DNA of 64,000 nucleotides from Candidatus Magasanikbacteria bacterium RIFOXYC2_FULL_42_28 (lineage in GTDB: Bacteria > Patescibacteria > ABY1 > Magasanikbacterales > GWA2-37-8): NCBI GenBank assembly GCA_001784435.1, contig MFQZ01000010.1, forward strand, positions 104,967 to 168,966, read 5' to 3'. The notes below the pieces were generated by a model, which saw nothing but the letters and a program-made list of their open reading frames with translations, did no database searches and was not told the DNA's origin. Shown here in pieces: positions 41,515-48,855 of the stretch. The position numbers were made by a program, and so were the translations under genes. Each line of letters begins with the position of its first letter. The first letter of the stretch is position 1.

Positions 41515-42339
41515 ATGGGCACTGTTTCCAGTTTAGAGCAATATCGACAAAAAATTGAGAGCGAGGGCGCTAACAGTCAGCCACCTAAAAAAGAATTAGG
41601 AAAAGTTTGGCGCAATGTCTTAGGTGACGCGCGTTTTAATTATGTTGATCGACAATATGGTGCCAAACGGTTCACGGCCGGTGATGTTGATAAAATTTTT
41701 CATTTAATCAACGCGGAAGTTGGTGAAAAAGAAGATGAGGTCTCTGATGAGGTGGTGAATGATATCAAGGCAGACAAAACCGCTGTGGCGCTTGCCAAGG
41801 GCCAAGATTGTACCTCGTCTATCGCTTCCGAAGTTAAAGGTCTGCGTGAACTGTGGCAATTTTTTGTAAGAATGGCCAATGCCAGCTCCATTACCGGTGG
41901 AGAATATTCTGCCGCCAAAATGTTTATGGTGGACGACGCGAGCGTCGGACGTTTGAAACAAATGAACCAGATTGATTTTAAAGGTCAACCGTTAAATTCT
42001 TCGGCGATAAATGTTGATACTGCCAATGCCGGCGCGCAATATTATTTTGTGCTTGATAATGATGAAGGGAAAAATGTTAAAGAAATTTTTGAGAAGCACG
42101 GTCATAATATTTCCGAAAATAAAAATGGTCCCGGTTTTCAGGCGGAAATGGGGCGGGTACGATTTGCCTTTTTGTATGTGGAAATGGACAAGGACTTGGA
42201 AGAAGATGTTGCCAATGAAAAAGGAGAAAAATCTGTGATGGTGGGCGGTGAAAAGAAAAAAATAGAAACAGCGAAAAAAGACGGCGCCGCCAATGACAAT
42301 GAAGAAATTTCCGAAGAAAAAGTTGCCAGAGCCGCATGA
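41515..42339 (+). CDS. Unknown soluble protein
   Basis: A 274-residue acidic, largely helical protein without a signal peptide or membrane segment and with a lysine/glutamate-rich disordered tail (residues about 230-274). I recognise no domain. It shares the start style and charge pattern of the other unknown helical proteins in this window but no clear sequence motif. The next gene starts within its stop codon (ATGA overlap), so translation is coupled. Confidence 0.65.
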   Translation: MGTVSSLEQYRQKIESEGANSQPPKKELGKVWRNVLGDARFNYVDRQYGAKRFTAGDVDKIFHLINAEVGEKEDEVSDEVVNDIKADKTAVALAKGQDCTSSIASEVKGLRELWQFFVRMANASSITGGEYSAAKMFMVDDASVGRLKQMNQIDFKGQPLNSSAINVDTANAGAQYYFVLDNDEGKNVKEIFEKHGHNISENKNGPGFQAEMGRVRFAFLYVEMDKDLEEDVANEKGEKSVMVGGEKKKIETAKKDGAANDNEEISEEKVARAA

Positions 42340-43337
42340 ACAAATTATTGCAACAAGCTATCATCCGGACCTTAACTTATTTTGATATTGTAAAAAAATC
42401 CCTAACGCGCGCGGAGTTATTTAGTTTTTTGTGGCAACCACCGTTTGTTGGTCGTGAAGAATTTAATAAATATTTAGAAGAGAACACTGTTGTCATCCTG
42501 AGCGAAGCGAAGGATCCCTTAAGGTCAAATGTAAGGGATTCTTCGGCTACGCCTCAGAATGACAAAAAAAGTTGGCAAGCGAAAGATGGTTTGTATTTTT
42601 TACCTGGCCATGATGAATTCGTTGAAAAACGCGCCGCTGGTCGGGAGCATAGCGATCGATTATTAAAAATCGCTGTGCGCGCGGTTAAAAAAATTCGTTC
42701 TATTCCGTTTGTCCGCGCGATTTTTGTTTGCAATTCGGTCGGGTCGGGGACGGCGAGCGACAACTCGGATGTGGATTTATTTATCATCACCGCGCCCAAG
42801 AGAGTATGGCTTGTTAGATTTTTTACTAATATCACGATGTTATTATTTGGCTTGCGCCGGCACGGTGATAAAGTTGCCGGTAAAGTTTGTTTATCATTTC
42901 TAGTAGATGAAAAAAAATTAAATATGGCGCCGTGGCGCGTTTGTGATGACGATATTTATCTGGCGTATTGGCTGTTCCAATTAATTCCGTTGTATGATCC
43001 GAATAATTTATATGATAAGTTGATAGCGGCCAATGGTTGGGTAAAAAAGTATTTGCCTAATGTTAAAAAAAATTCTACAGATACTTTCGCTTTGACAGAT
43101 TCAGTCTGGGGATTAAAATGGAAAAACCTTTGGGAAAAATTTTGGACCGGCGCGTATGGTGATTTAATTGAAAATCAAGCGCGGGGAACGCAGCAGGCCA
43201 AAATGAAATTTAGTTCGCACGGTAAAGTTCGCCCGCATGACAAAAGCGTAATTGTGGGGGAGGGAGTGATTAAATTACACGAAGGTGATACGCGGGAAGA
43301 ATTACACCGACAGTGGCTTGACGCCATTTCCGAATAG
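42336..43337 (+). CDS. Nucleotidyltransferase-fold protein with repeat-encoded insert
   Basis: The 333-residue protein contains the nucleotidyltransferase signature VGSGTASDNSDVDLFIIT (residues about 131-148), with the two metal-binding aspartates in DVD. An N-terminal helical region (about 1-50) resembles a winged helix. A family A repeat (42491-42564) is read in frame as ILSEAKDPLRSNVRDSSATP at about residues 53-75, in the linker. The substrate is unknown. A TTGACG promoter element for the following RNA gene overlaps its last codons. Confidence 0.75.
   Translation: MNKLLQQAIIRTLTYFDIVKKSLTRAELFSFLWQPPFVGREEFNKYLEENTVVILSEAKDPLRSNVRDSSATPQNDKKSWQAKDGLYFLPGHDEFVEKRAAGREHSDRLLKIAVRAVKKIRSIPFVRAIFVCNSVGSGTASDNSDVDLFIITAPKRVWLVRFFTNITMLLFGLRRHGDKVAGKVCLSFLVDEKKLNMAPWRVCDDDIYLAYWLFQLIPLYDPNNLYDKLIAANGWVKKYLPNVKKNSTDTFALTDSVWGLKWKNLWEKFWTGAYGDLIENQARGTQQAKMKFSSHGKVRPHDKSVIVGEGVIKLHEGDTREELHRQWLDAISE
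42491..42564. repeat. Family A repeat inside the nucleotidyltransferase gene
   Basis: It starts TGTCATCCTGAGCGAAGCGA and ends GGCTACGCCTCAGAATGACA. Confidence 0.85.
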
Positions 43338-43346
43338 GAGTAAGAT
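43318..43346 (+). promoter_or_regulatory. Promoter of the 43.35-kb small RNA
   Basis: TTGACG at 43318-43323, 17 bases, then TAAGAT at 43341-43346. The predicted start at about 43353 coincides with the beginning of the closing stem. Confidence 0.65.
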
Positions 43347-43351
43347 TACAG

Positions 43352-43476
43352 TCCAAGCCGGTAGTAACGGCAGACGCTTTGGCTCGCCAGCGCTTACGTC
43401 TACACCTTGACAGGCATAGATATAAGCACATCTGGACGACCACAAGGGTCTGCCATTGTTGCCGGCTTTTTTATTT
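43352..43476 (+). ncRNA. Novel structured small RNA candidate
   Basis: About 125 bases with a promoter at the 5' end and an intrinsic terminator at the 3' end. The ends pair: AAGCCGG (43355-43361) with CCGGCTT (43462-43468), and further in GGCAGAC (43369-43375) with GTCTGCC (43448-43454). Inside are at least three hairpins: GACG..CGTC around GGCTCGCC, CCTTGACAGG, and AGAT..ATCT. It has neither the SRP-RNA tetraloop region nor the features of tmRNA, 6S RNA or RNase P RNA. It lies alone between a nucleotidyltransferase gene and groES. Confidence 0.65.
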
Positions 43477-43542
43477 AATTTTAGCCAAAGTTTACAGGGT
43501 GTAGCGTAGCGAAGCCTGTGGATAAGTATTATAAAAATATCC

Positions 43543-43570
43543 TTGACATGTCGGTTTTTTGTGTTAAAAT
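43543..43570 (+). promoter_or_regulatory. Promoter of groESL
   Basis: TTGACA at 43543-43548, 16 bases, then TAAAAT at 43565-43570. A TGTGGATAA 9-mer lies 17 bases upstream of the -35. Confidence 0.75.
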
Positions 43571-43580
43571 GATACTGTAA

Positions 43581-43607
43581 TTATCACTCGTTGGGTCGGA
43601 GTGATAA
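43581..43607. promoter_or_regulatory. CIRCE-like HrcA operator
   Basis: TTATCACTC, nine bases, GAGTGATAA. The CIRCE consensus is TTAGCACTC-N9-GAGTGCTAA, so one position per arm is changed symmetrically. Its place just after the groESL -10 is the classic one. Heat-shock control by HrcA is expected; hrcA is not in the window. Confidence 0.85.
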
Positions 43608-43635
43608 AAAATTATTTATTAATTTATATATTATT

Positions 43636-43941
43636 ATGAACATCAAACCATTGGGAGATCGCATTTTGGTCAAACCAAAAAAGGAGGAAGAAGTAACCGC
43701 TTCCGGTATTGTGTTGCCGGATACAGTTGATAAAGAAAAAAAAGCCGAAGGTGAAATTGTGGCTGTCGGTAACGGCCCGGCGATTGTCGCTTTGGGATTA
43801 AAAGTCGGCGCGAAAGTTTTATACAAAAAATGGGGTGGTGAAGAAATAAAAGTTGGGCGTGGTTCTGACGAAGTTGAATACAAAATTTTATACGTCGGCG
43901 CGGTAGAAGATAAGAGTGATGTTGTTGCGATTGTTGAATAA
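43636..43941 (+). CDS. groES: Co-chaperonin GroES
   Basis: A 101-residue Cpn10 that caps GroEL. NIKPLGDRILVKPKKEEEVT is the typical start; the mobile loop ASGIVLPDTVDKEKKAEG is present; and the C-terminal strand ILYVGAVEDKSDVVAIVE closes the fold. The ATG at 43636 is used. It is cotranscribed with groEL after 14 bases. Confidence 0.97.
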   Translation: MNIKPLGDRILVKPKKEEEVTASGIVLPDTVDKEKKAEGEIVAVGNGPAIVALGLKVGAKVLYKKWGGEEIKVGRGSDEVEYKILYVGAVEDKSDVVAIVE

Positions 43942-43955
43942 TTAAATTTAATATT

Positions 43956-45605
43956 ATGGCCAAACAAATACTATACTCGGAAGACGCTCGCCACAAATTG
44001 TTGCGCGGCGTGGACACTTTGGCAAATGCTGTCAAAGTCACTTTGGGCCCCAAGGGTCGTAATGTGGTTTTGGATAAGGGCTATGGCGCGCCGACGATTA
44101 CGAAAGATGGCGTTACCGTTGCGAAAGAAATTGAAGTGGAAGATAAATTTGAAAATGCTGGTGTTGAGTTAGTAAAAGAAGTTGCCAGCAAAACCAATGA
44201 TGATGTCGGCGATGGCACTACTACTGCCACCGTTTTGGCGCAAGCCATCGCGCGCGAAGGCGTAAAAAATGTTACTGCTGGCGCGAATCCGGTCGCTTTG
44301 AAGCGCGGGATTGATAAATGCGTGGAAGCGATTGTCGCGGAATTAAAAAATAATATTAGTAAGCCGGTTACTGATGACGAAATTTCTAATGTCGCCGCGA
44401 TTTCCGCCAATGACAAAGAAATCGGTGCCAAAATCGCCCAAGCCATGAAAGCGGTGGGCAAAGATGGTGTGATTACCGTGGAAGAATCGCAATCGTTTGG
44501 TATGGAAATTGAAACCGTCCAAGGTATGCGTTTTGACAAGGGTTATGTTTCGCCTTACATGGTTACCAATTCCGACCGCATGGAATCAGAATATGCTGAA
44601 CCATATATTTTAATTACTGATAAAAAGGTTTCGTCTATTCATGATGTTTTGCCACTTTTAGAGAAAATTGCCCAAGGTGGTAAAAAAGAATTGGTAATTA
44701 TTGCTGAAGATGTTGATGGCGAAGCGCTCGCGACTTTTGTCGTGAATAAATTACGCGGGTCTTTCAATGTCTTGGCGGTTAAAGCGCCTGGTTTTGGTGA
44801 TCGTCGCAAAGAAATGTTGCAAGACATCGCGGTTTTGACCGGCGGCACTTTAATTACCGAAGAAGTTGGTCGCAAATTAGACAGCGCCACGATTGAAGAT
44901 TTGGGTCGTGCGCACAAAGTCATTGCCACCAAAGAATATACCACGATTGTCAGTGGTCAAGGCGACGCGCAAAAAATTAAAGATCGCGTGGCGCAAATCA
45001 GAAAAGCGATTGAACAAACCGATTCTGATTTTGATAAAGAAAAATTGCAAGAACGCTTGGCCAAATTAGCCGGCGGTGTCGCCATCATCAAAGTGGGCGC
45101 CGCGACCGAAACGGAAATGAAAGAAGTCAAACATCGCATTGAAGACGCGGTGGGCGCGACCAAAGCCGCGGTTGAAGAAGGTGTGGTGGCTGGCGGTGGC
45201 GTGGCCTTGCTGCGCTCGATCAAAGCGCTTGCCGGTTTGAAATTAGAACACGAAGAAGCCGTGGCGATAAATATTTTACGCCGCGCGTTAGAAGAACCGG
45301 TCCGCCAAATTGCGCAAAATGCTGGCGTTGATGGCGCTGTCGTTGCCGAAGAAGTCAAACGCCGTGAAGGTAATGTCGGTTATAACGCCACTACGGGCGA
45401 ATACGAAGATTTAGTCAAAGCCGGTATTATCGACCCGACTAAAGTTACCCGCACGGCTTTGCAAAATGCCGCGTCTATCGCTGGAATGTTGCTTACGACA
45501 GAAGCAGTCATCACCGATATTCCAAAAAAAGATGAACCCGCGATGCCAGGAGGTATGGGTGGTGGAATGGGCGGTATGGGCGGAGGTATGGGTGGAATGT
45601 ATTAA
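43956..45605 (+). CDS. groEL: Chaperonin GroEL
   Basis: The 549-residue Cpn60 folds proteins in the cytoplasm. Present are ATP-site motifs VTLGPKGRNVVLDKGYGAP and DGTTTATVLAQAI, the apical domain, VEEGVVAGGGVALLR near the end, and the flexible GGM-rich C-terminus. A second, diverged copy of its last 88 codons lies at 50757-51020, at the far end of the accessory island. Confidence 0.98.
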   Translation: MAKQILYSEDARHKLLRGVDTLANAVKVTLGPKGRNVVLDKGYGAPTITKDGVTVAKEIEVEDKFENAGVELVKEVASKTNDDVGDGTTTATVLAQAIAREGVKNVTAGANPVALKRGIDKCVEAIVAELKNNISKPVTDDEISNVAAISANDKEIGAKIAQAMKAVGKDGVITVEESQSFGMEIETVQGMRFDKGYVSPYMVTNSDRMESEYAEPYILITDKKVSSIHDVLPLLEKIAQGGKKELVIIAEDVDGEALATFVVNKLRGSFNVLAVKAPGFGDRRKEMLQDIAVLTGGTLITEEVGRKLDSATIEDLGRAHKVIATKEYTTIVSGQGDAQKIKDRVAQIRKAIEQTDSDFDKEKLQERLAKLAGGVAIIKVGAATETEMKEVKHRIEDAVGATKAAVEEGVVAGGGVALLRSIKALAGLKLEHEEAVAINILRRALEEPVRQIAQNAGVDGAVVAEEVKRREGNVGYNATTGEYEDLVKAGIIDPTKVTRTALQNAASIAGMLLTTEAVITDIPKKDEPAMPGGMGGGMGGMGGGMGGMY

Positions 45606-45660
45606 AAAATGTAAAATGTAAATATCAAAAATCAAAATTAGCGAGTTTTCCGTTCGTTGT

Positions 45661-45700
45661 CTCCCCCTGCCCGAGGGGGAGAATAAGAGGGGGTGGGAGC
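45661..45700. repeat. Family B repeat downstream of groEL
   Basis: CTCCCCCTGCCCGAGGGGGA, then GGGGGTGGGAGC. It is the only non-coding family B copy in the window. Confidence 0.8.
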
Positions 45701-45724
45701 GGATTCTTTATTCGCACAACCACA

Positions 45725-45758
45725 AAAATAATCGACCGCTCGGTCGGTTATTTTTTTG
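45725..45758 (+). terminator. Terminator upstream of poly-G promoter B
   Basis: AATCGACCG/CGGTCGGTT stem with T7 after it. The same terminator occurs at 47492-47526 and 48708-48741, each time just before a poly-G promoter. Confidence 0.85.
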
Positions 45759-45795
45759 TTTGCCTTGCAAGGCCATAGCCCGCAGGGCGACGGCT

Positions 45796-45842
45796 TGTGG
45801 ATAACTTTATTTGCCAAATACGGTCGGGGGGGGGGGTATACT
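45796..45842 (+). promoter_or_regulatory. Poly-G spacer promoter, copy B
   Basis: TGTGGATAA at 45796-45804, TTGCCA at 45811-45816, a 20-base spacer with eleven G at 45826-45836, TATACT at 45837-45842. It has the longest G run and spacer of the four. Confidence 0.75.
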
Positions 45843-45877
45843 TAATTACGAGAGAATTTATTATTAATTATAAAATT

Positions 45878-46807
45878 ATGCCAGAAATAAAAGCGGGTTA
45901 CATTCCGCAGGAGTCACGTGGGTCGTCTGAATTAGAACAACAGGCAATTGTGGACAGCGCGACAGATTTGATATTAAAAACATTGAATAGGCACCTTGAT
46001 AAAGATCATGCGCCAAAAATACCTGATCAAGAGAAAATAAAGAAAGCATTAATTTTGTTAATGGCGGGAAAAAATGTACATAATGAAATAACGATTCCAA
46101 CAACTACAGAAAGCAGAGGACGTTTTGATGGCGCGAACTCTGCCAAATGGTATCCAAATGTATTGGTGGCTCTACATGAAGCAGTAGGTGACAAACCAAG
46201 ACGATTGACAATTCAATTCAATCATCAGTCCGACGCAGAAGAGTCGGAGGAAGTCTGTGCTAGACATATTAGTGGTGCCCGGCCGATGGATAAGCCAATA
46301 ATACAATCAATAGTTATTCCACCATCATATTCCAAAGAGGAAAAGACAATAATGACTAGTCGACGCAAGTCAGCTGTTAGTTTAGAAGATAGTGGTGCTG
46401 TGCCCGTCCAAGATGTCGGAGCGGATAAGCGGCGCTTAGAAGTAACTCGTTCGCAAGTTGAAAAGGCGCGTGGGGAGATGTTTAAAGATATTGGTACAAG
46501 CGAAGATGGTTCAAGGGGTTATTTTTCAGAGTATATTGGACCTGATCGTGATAGTATGAGTAAAGGCAAAATATTGTCTAAGCGAGACAGACAATATGTC
46601 GCCAAATTGTCAGAAATTAGCGGAAAATTACTAGAGTTAGATAAAGTAATTGATAGCAAGTCGAGTGCTAGCGCGGTGAAGAAGGCGGAAGCTAAACATT
46701 TGAAATTAAGGCAAGAGGCCCGGATTATTATCGATAATTATGATCAAGAAGATCGCCATGCCTTCGAAAATGGTATGGCTGGGGTTCGGCCCACAGTCGA
46801 ATATTAA
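45878..46807 (+). CDS. Unknown two-part protein under poly-G promoter B
   Basis: The 309-residue soluble protein has an N-terminal part (1-205) without a recognised domain and a C-terminal helical domain (about 212-305) that is related to the C-terminus of the 48856 protein. Shared positions include RLEVTRSQVEKAR / RLHVTEDQLESAR, LSKRDRQYVAKLSEI / LNQREIDYLVKLKEL, and an acidic DNYDQEDRH / DNFDEDEH end. The ATG at 45878 is chosen because the promoter is too close for earlier starts. No secretion signal is visible. Confidence 0.7.
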   Translation: MPEIKAGYIPQESRGSSELEQQAIVDSATDLILKTLNRHLDKDHAPKIPDQEKIKKALILLMAGKNVHNEITIPTTTESRGRFDGANSAKWYPNVLVALHEAVGDKPRRLTIQFNHQSDAEESEEVCARHISGARPMDKPIIQSIVIPPSYSKEEKTIMTSRRKSAVSLEDSGAVPVQDVGADKRRLEVTRSQVEKARGEMFKDIGTSEDGSRGYFSEYIGPDRDSMSKGKILSKRDRQYVAKLSEISGKLLELDKVIDSKSSASAVKKAEAKHLKLRQEARIIIDNYDQEDRHAFENGMAGVRPTVEY

Positions 46808-46826
46808 AACAGTATAATTGATTTAT

Positions 46827-46854
46827 AAAAACGGATTTAAATATCCGTTTTTTA
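46827..46854 (+). terminator. Intrinsic terminator
   Basis: AAAACGGAT/ATCCGTTTT stem with TTAAAT loop and T residues after it. Confidence 0.85.
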
Positions 46855-46925
46855 GTTAAAAAATGTATGAGTTGTATTAGCTATTTCGTGATTAGGGATT
46901 TTAATCTTTTGATTTTATTGGGTTC

Positions 46926-46984
46926 TTGACAAAAAGTAAGAAATATGATACAATAAGAATGTAGTAAAGTAATACTTTCTTACT
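46926..46984 (+). promoter_or_regulatory. Promoter and operator of the AbrB/RelE module
   Basis: TTGACA at 46926-46931, 17 bases, TACAAT at 46949-46954. An inverted repeat AGTAAGAAA (46935-46943) and TTTCTTACT (46976-46984) brackets the -10 and start site and is a candidate antitoxin operator. Confidence 0.7.
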
Positions 46985-46999
46985 CATCAATTTTATTTT

Positions 47000-47236
47000 A
47001 TGGAAACTACTGTTCAAAAAACCACCACCAAAGGCCAAATCACTTTGCCCAAACACTGGCGCGATCAGTTTAAAACCAATCATTTCGCCATGATGCCGCA
47101 GGATGATTTTTTGATTATTCGGCCGTTGTCGTTGGATGACGAGGATAATTATATTAGTGTGTTTGACGCCAAACGCGACAATCGGGGCAAAGGTATGCCA
47201 GCTAAAAAGTTATTGAAAATTTTAAAGTCCGTTTAA
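47000..47236 (+). CDS. AbrB/SpoVT-family antitoxin
   Basis: This 78-residue protein has the swapped-hairpin start TTVQKTTTKGQITLPKHWRD typical of AbrB/MazE-like DNA-binding antitoxins, followed by a toxin-binding tail ending AKKLLKILKSV. It should bind the inverted repeat at its promoter. The toxin gene begins one base after its stop codon. A truncated copy of its second half is at 48303. Confidence 0.85.
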   Translation: METTVQKTTTKGQITLPKHWRDQFKTNHFAMMPQDDFLIIRPLSLDDEDNYISVFDAKRDNRGKGMPAKKLLKILKSV

Positions 47237-47237
47237 A

Positions 47238-47480
47238 ATGGACAAGATTAAAAAATTATTTAAGAAATTATCCGCAACCGACCGAATTGCTTTGGCAGCA
47301 GCGTTGGAATTATTAGTCGCGAATAACTTGGAGGGGTTGGATATAAAAAAGTTGGCCGGTGGTAATTTATGGCGTTTGCGCGTTGGTAATTTTCGGATTA
47401 TTTTTAAACGCCATAACGCTGAAAATATTGTTTACGAAATTCGTCGGCGTGATGAGAATACTTATAAAGGATTAGTTTGA
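47238..47480 (+). CDS. RelE/ParE-family toxin, copy 1
   Basis: An 80-residue RelE-fold protein. LKKLAGGNLWRLRVGNFRII and FKRHNAENIVYEIRRRDENT are characteristic of these ribosome-dependent mRNases. It pairs with the AbrB-type antitoxin at 47000. The 3' half of the gene, together with the terminator, is identical to copy 2 at 48454, whereas the 5' halves differ. Confidence 0.85.
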   Translation: MDKIKKLFKKLSATDRIALAAALELLVANNLEGLDIKKLAGGNLWRLRVGNFRIIFKRHNAENIVYEIRRRDENTYKGLV

Positions 47481-47491
47481 TTGTGATAATC

Positions 47492-47526
47492 AAAAATAAT
47501 CGACCGCTCGGTCGGTTATTTTTTTA
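47492..47526 (+). terminator. Terminator upstream of poly-G promoter C
   Basis: Same CGACCGCTCGGTCGG hairpin as at 45725, with a T run. Confidence 0.85.
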
Positions 47527-47528
47527 TC

Positions 47529-47573
47529 TGTGCATAACTTATTTGACAAATATCGTCGGGGGGGGGGTATGCT
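47529..47573 (+). promoter_or_regulatory. Poly-G spacer promoter, copy C
   Basis: TGTGCATAA at 47529-47537, TTGACA at 47543-47548, a 19-base spacer with ten G at 47558-47567, TATGCT at 47568-47573. It has a perfect -35 and the weakest -10 of the four. Confidence 0.75.
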
Positions 47574-47621
47574 ATAAGCAAATTATGAATTGTTAAAAAT
47601 TTGTTAAATATAAAAAATAAT

Positions 47622-48236
47622 ATGGAAAAATTCAATCCATCAAATCCGAAGTATAAAAAAGTTGCAGATTTACCACGTGCGCGGAGGGAAAAATTTGTTG
47701 ATGTTGAAACCGGAGGATTTGTGCGAAAAAGCGCAGATGAAATTTTTTTTGAAGCCGAAAAAGAAGCAGTTCGTAATGAGGATGTAGTAGTTCATGAGTA
47801 TGGGCGTCGTCTCCCCAGAGAGAATAATCCACAAGACATTTTACAAGAGCAAGCCGTTGATTTGGAAAACTACAGGAAAGCAATATTAACCAATCCCAAA
47901 AAGTATTTTTGGCTTAGCGACGACAAAAGGGAGCAATTTTTTAGGGGGGATGATTTTTTGGATGATAAAGAAGTTATGATGCAAGTTCTGAAGCATGTTA
48001 GAGACGCTGGTATTATTAGAAAGTTATCACCTCGATTGCAACAAGACAGGGAGGTCATTTTGGCGGCACTTCGTGGCCCTCTTAGCAATGGAGATAATTT
48101 TTATAGTTATAGTGGAGGGATTCATCATGAATTTAAAGCGGCTCAATTAGTTCCACAAGATATGTTGGATGATCCTGAAATTAAAAAAGCCATTGATGAA
48201 TATGATACACCTGATGACCTGCCCGGATCAGCATAG
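47622..48236 (+). CDS. Unknown protein under poly-G promoter C, DUF4116-like repeat
   Basis: A 204-residue soluble acidic protein. The stretch LENYRKAILTNPKKYFWLSD followed by DKEVMMQVLKHVRDAG and LSPRLQQDREVILAAL resembles the DUF4116 repeat (short paired helices often found in tandem), though only weakly. Nothing else is recognised. The ATG at 47622 is chosen over a TTG at 47601. It differs in sequence from the other poly-G-controlled proteins. Confidence 0.65.
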   Translation: MEKFNPSNPKYKKVADLPRARREKFVDVETGGFVRKSADEIFFEAEKEAVRNEDVVVHEYGRRLPRENNPQDILQEQAVDLENYRKAILTNPKKYFWLSDDKREQFFRGDDFLDDKEVMMQVLKHVRDAGIIRKLSPRLQQDREVILAALRGPLSNGDNFYSYSGGIHHEFKAAQLVPQDMLDDPEIKKAIDEYDTPDDLPGSA

Positions 48237-48302
48237 ATTATAAAATTAAACACCGACAGGTAGCTGGTTTTTTATAATCTGTAAAAGCACTACGGTAGAC
48301 TG

Positions 48303-48452
48303 ATGATGATACCGCAGGATGATTTTTTGATTATCAGGCCGTTGTCTTTGGACGATGAAGATAATCATATTAGCGTTTTTGATGCCAAGCGCGATAATCG
48401 CGGTCAAGGCATTCCGGCTAAAAAATTATTGAAAATTTTAAAGTCCGTTTAA
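48303..48452 (+). pseudogene. Truncated antitoxin copy (C-terminal half)
   Basis: The frame reads MMIPQDDFLIIRPLSLDDED and ends AKKLLKILKSV, matching residues 31-78 of the 47000 antitoxin with a few changes. The DNA-binding first half and the promoter are lost; the toxin-binding tail remains and could still be made as a 49-residue peptide. Confidence 0.75.
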
Positions 48453-48453
48453 A

Positions 48454-48696
48454 ATGGATAAGATTAAAAAGTTATTTAAAAAATTATCCACAACCGACCG
48501 CGTTGCTTTGGCAGAAGCGTTGGAATTATTGGCCGTGAATAATTTGGAAGGGTTGGACATAAAAAAGTTGGCCGGTGGTAATTTATGGCGTTTGCGCGTT
48601 GGTAATTTTCGGATTATTTTTAAACGCCATAACGCTGAAAATATTGTTTACGAAATTCGTCGGCGTGATGAGAATACTTATAAAGGATTAGTTTGA
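48454..48696 (+). CDS. RelE/ParE-family toxin, copy 2
   Basis: The 80-residue duplicate of the 47238 toxin differs at six residues, all in the first 27 positions. The rest is identical at the DNA level, including the downstream terminator. It is intact, and its partner antitoxin is truncated, so it depends on the first antitoxin, on the remnant peptide, or on lack of expression. Confidence 0.8.
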   Translation: MDKIKKLFKKLSTTDRVALAEALELLAVNNLEGLDIKKLAGGNLWRLRVGNFRIIFKRHNAENIVYEIRRRDENTYKGLV

Positions 48697-48707
48697 TTGT
48701 GATAATC

Positions 48708-48741
48708 AAAAATAATCGACCGCTCGGTCGGTTATTTTTTT
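48708..48741 (+). terminator. Terminator upstream of poly-G promoter D
   Basis: Same CGACCGCTCGGTCGG hairpin and T run. It is followed by another hairpin, CAGTGAA..TTCACTG at 48751-48780. Confidence 0.85.
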
Positions 48742-48778
48742 GTCTGCTTGCAGTGAATCGGCCGTAGGCCTGGTTCAC

Positions 48779-48823
48779 TGTGCATAACTTATTTGCCAAA
48801 CACGGTCGGGGGGGGGGTATACT
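48779..48823 (+). promoter_or_regulatory. Poly-G spacer promoter, copy D
   Basis: TGTGCATAA at 48779-48787, TTGCCA at 48793-48798, a 19-base spacer with ten G at 48808-48817, TATACT at 48818-48823. Confidence 0.75.
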
Positions 48824-48855
48824 TTAAGTACAGTTTTATTTTTAATTTTAATAAT

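Noticed and set aside
43352..43476. SRP (4.5S) RNA
   Set aside because: The conserved GGAA tetraloop and asymmetric loop of helix 8 are missing.
24103..48817. G runs as assembly or sequencing artefacts
   Set aside because: Four separate copies with the same flanking -35, -10 and 9-mer make pure artefact unlikely, although exact run lengths may be uncertain.
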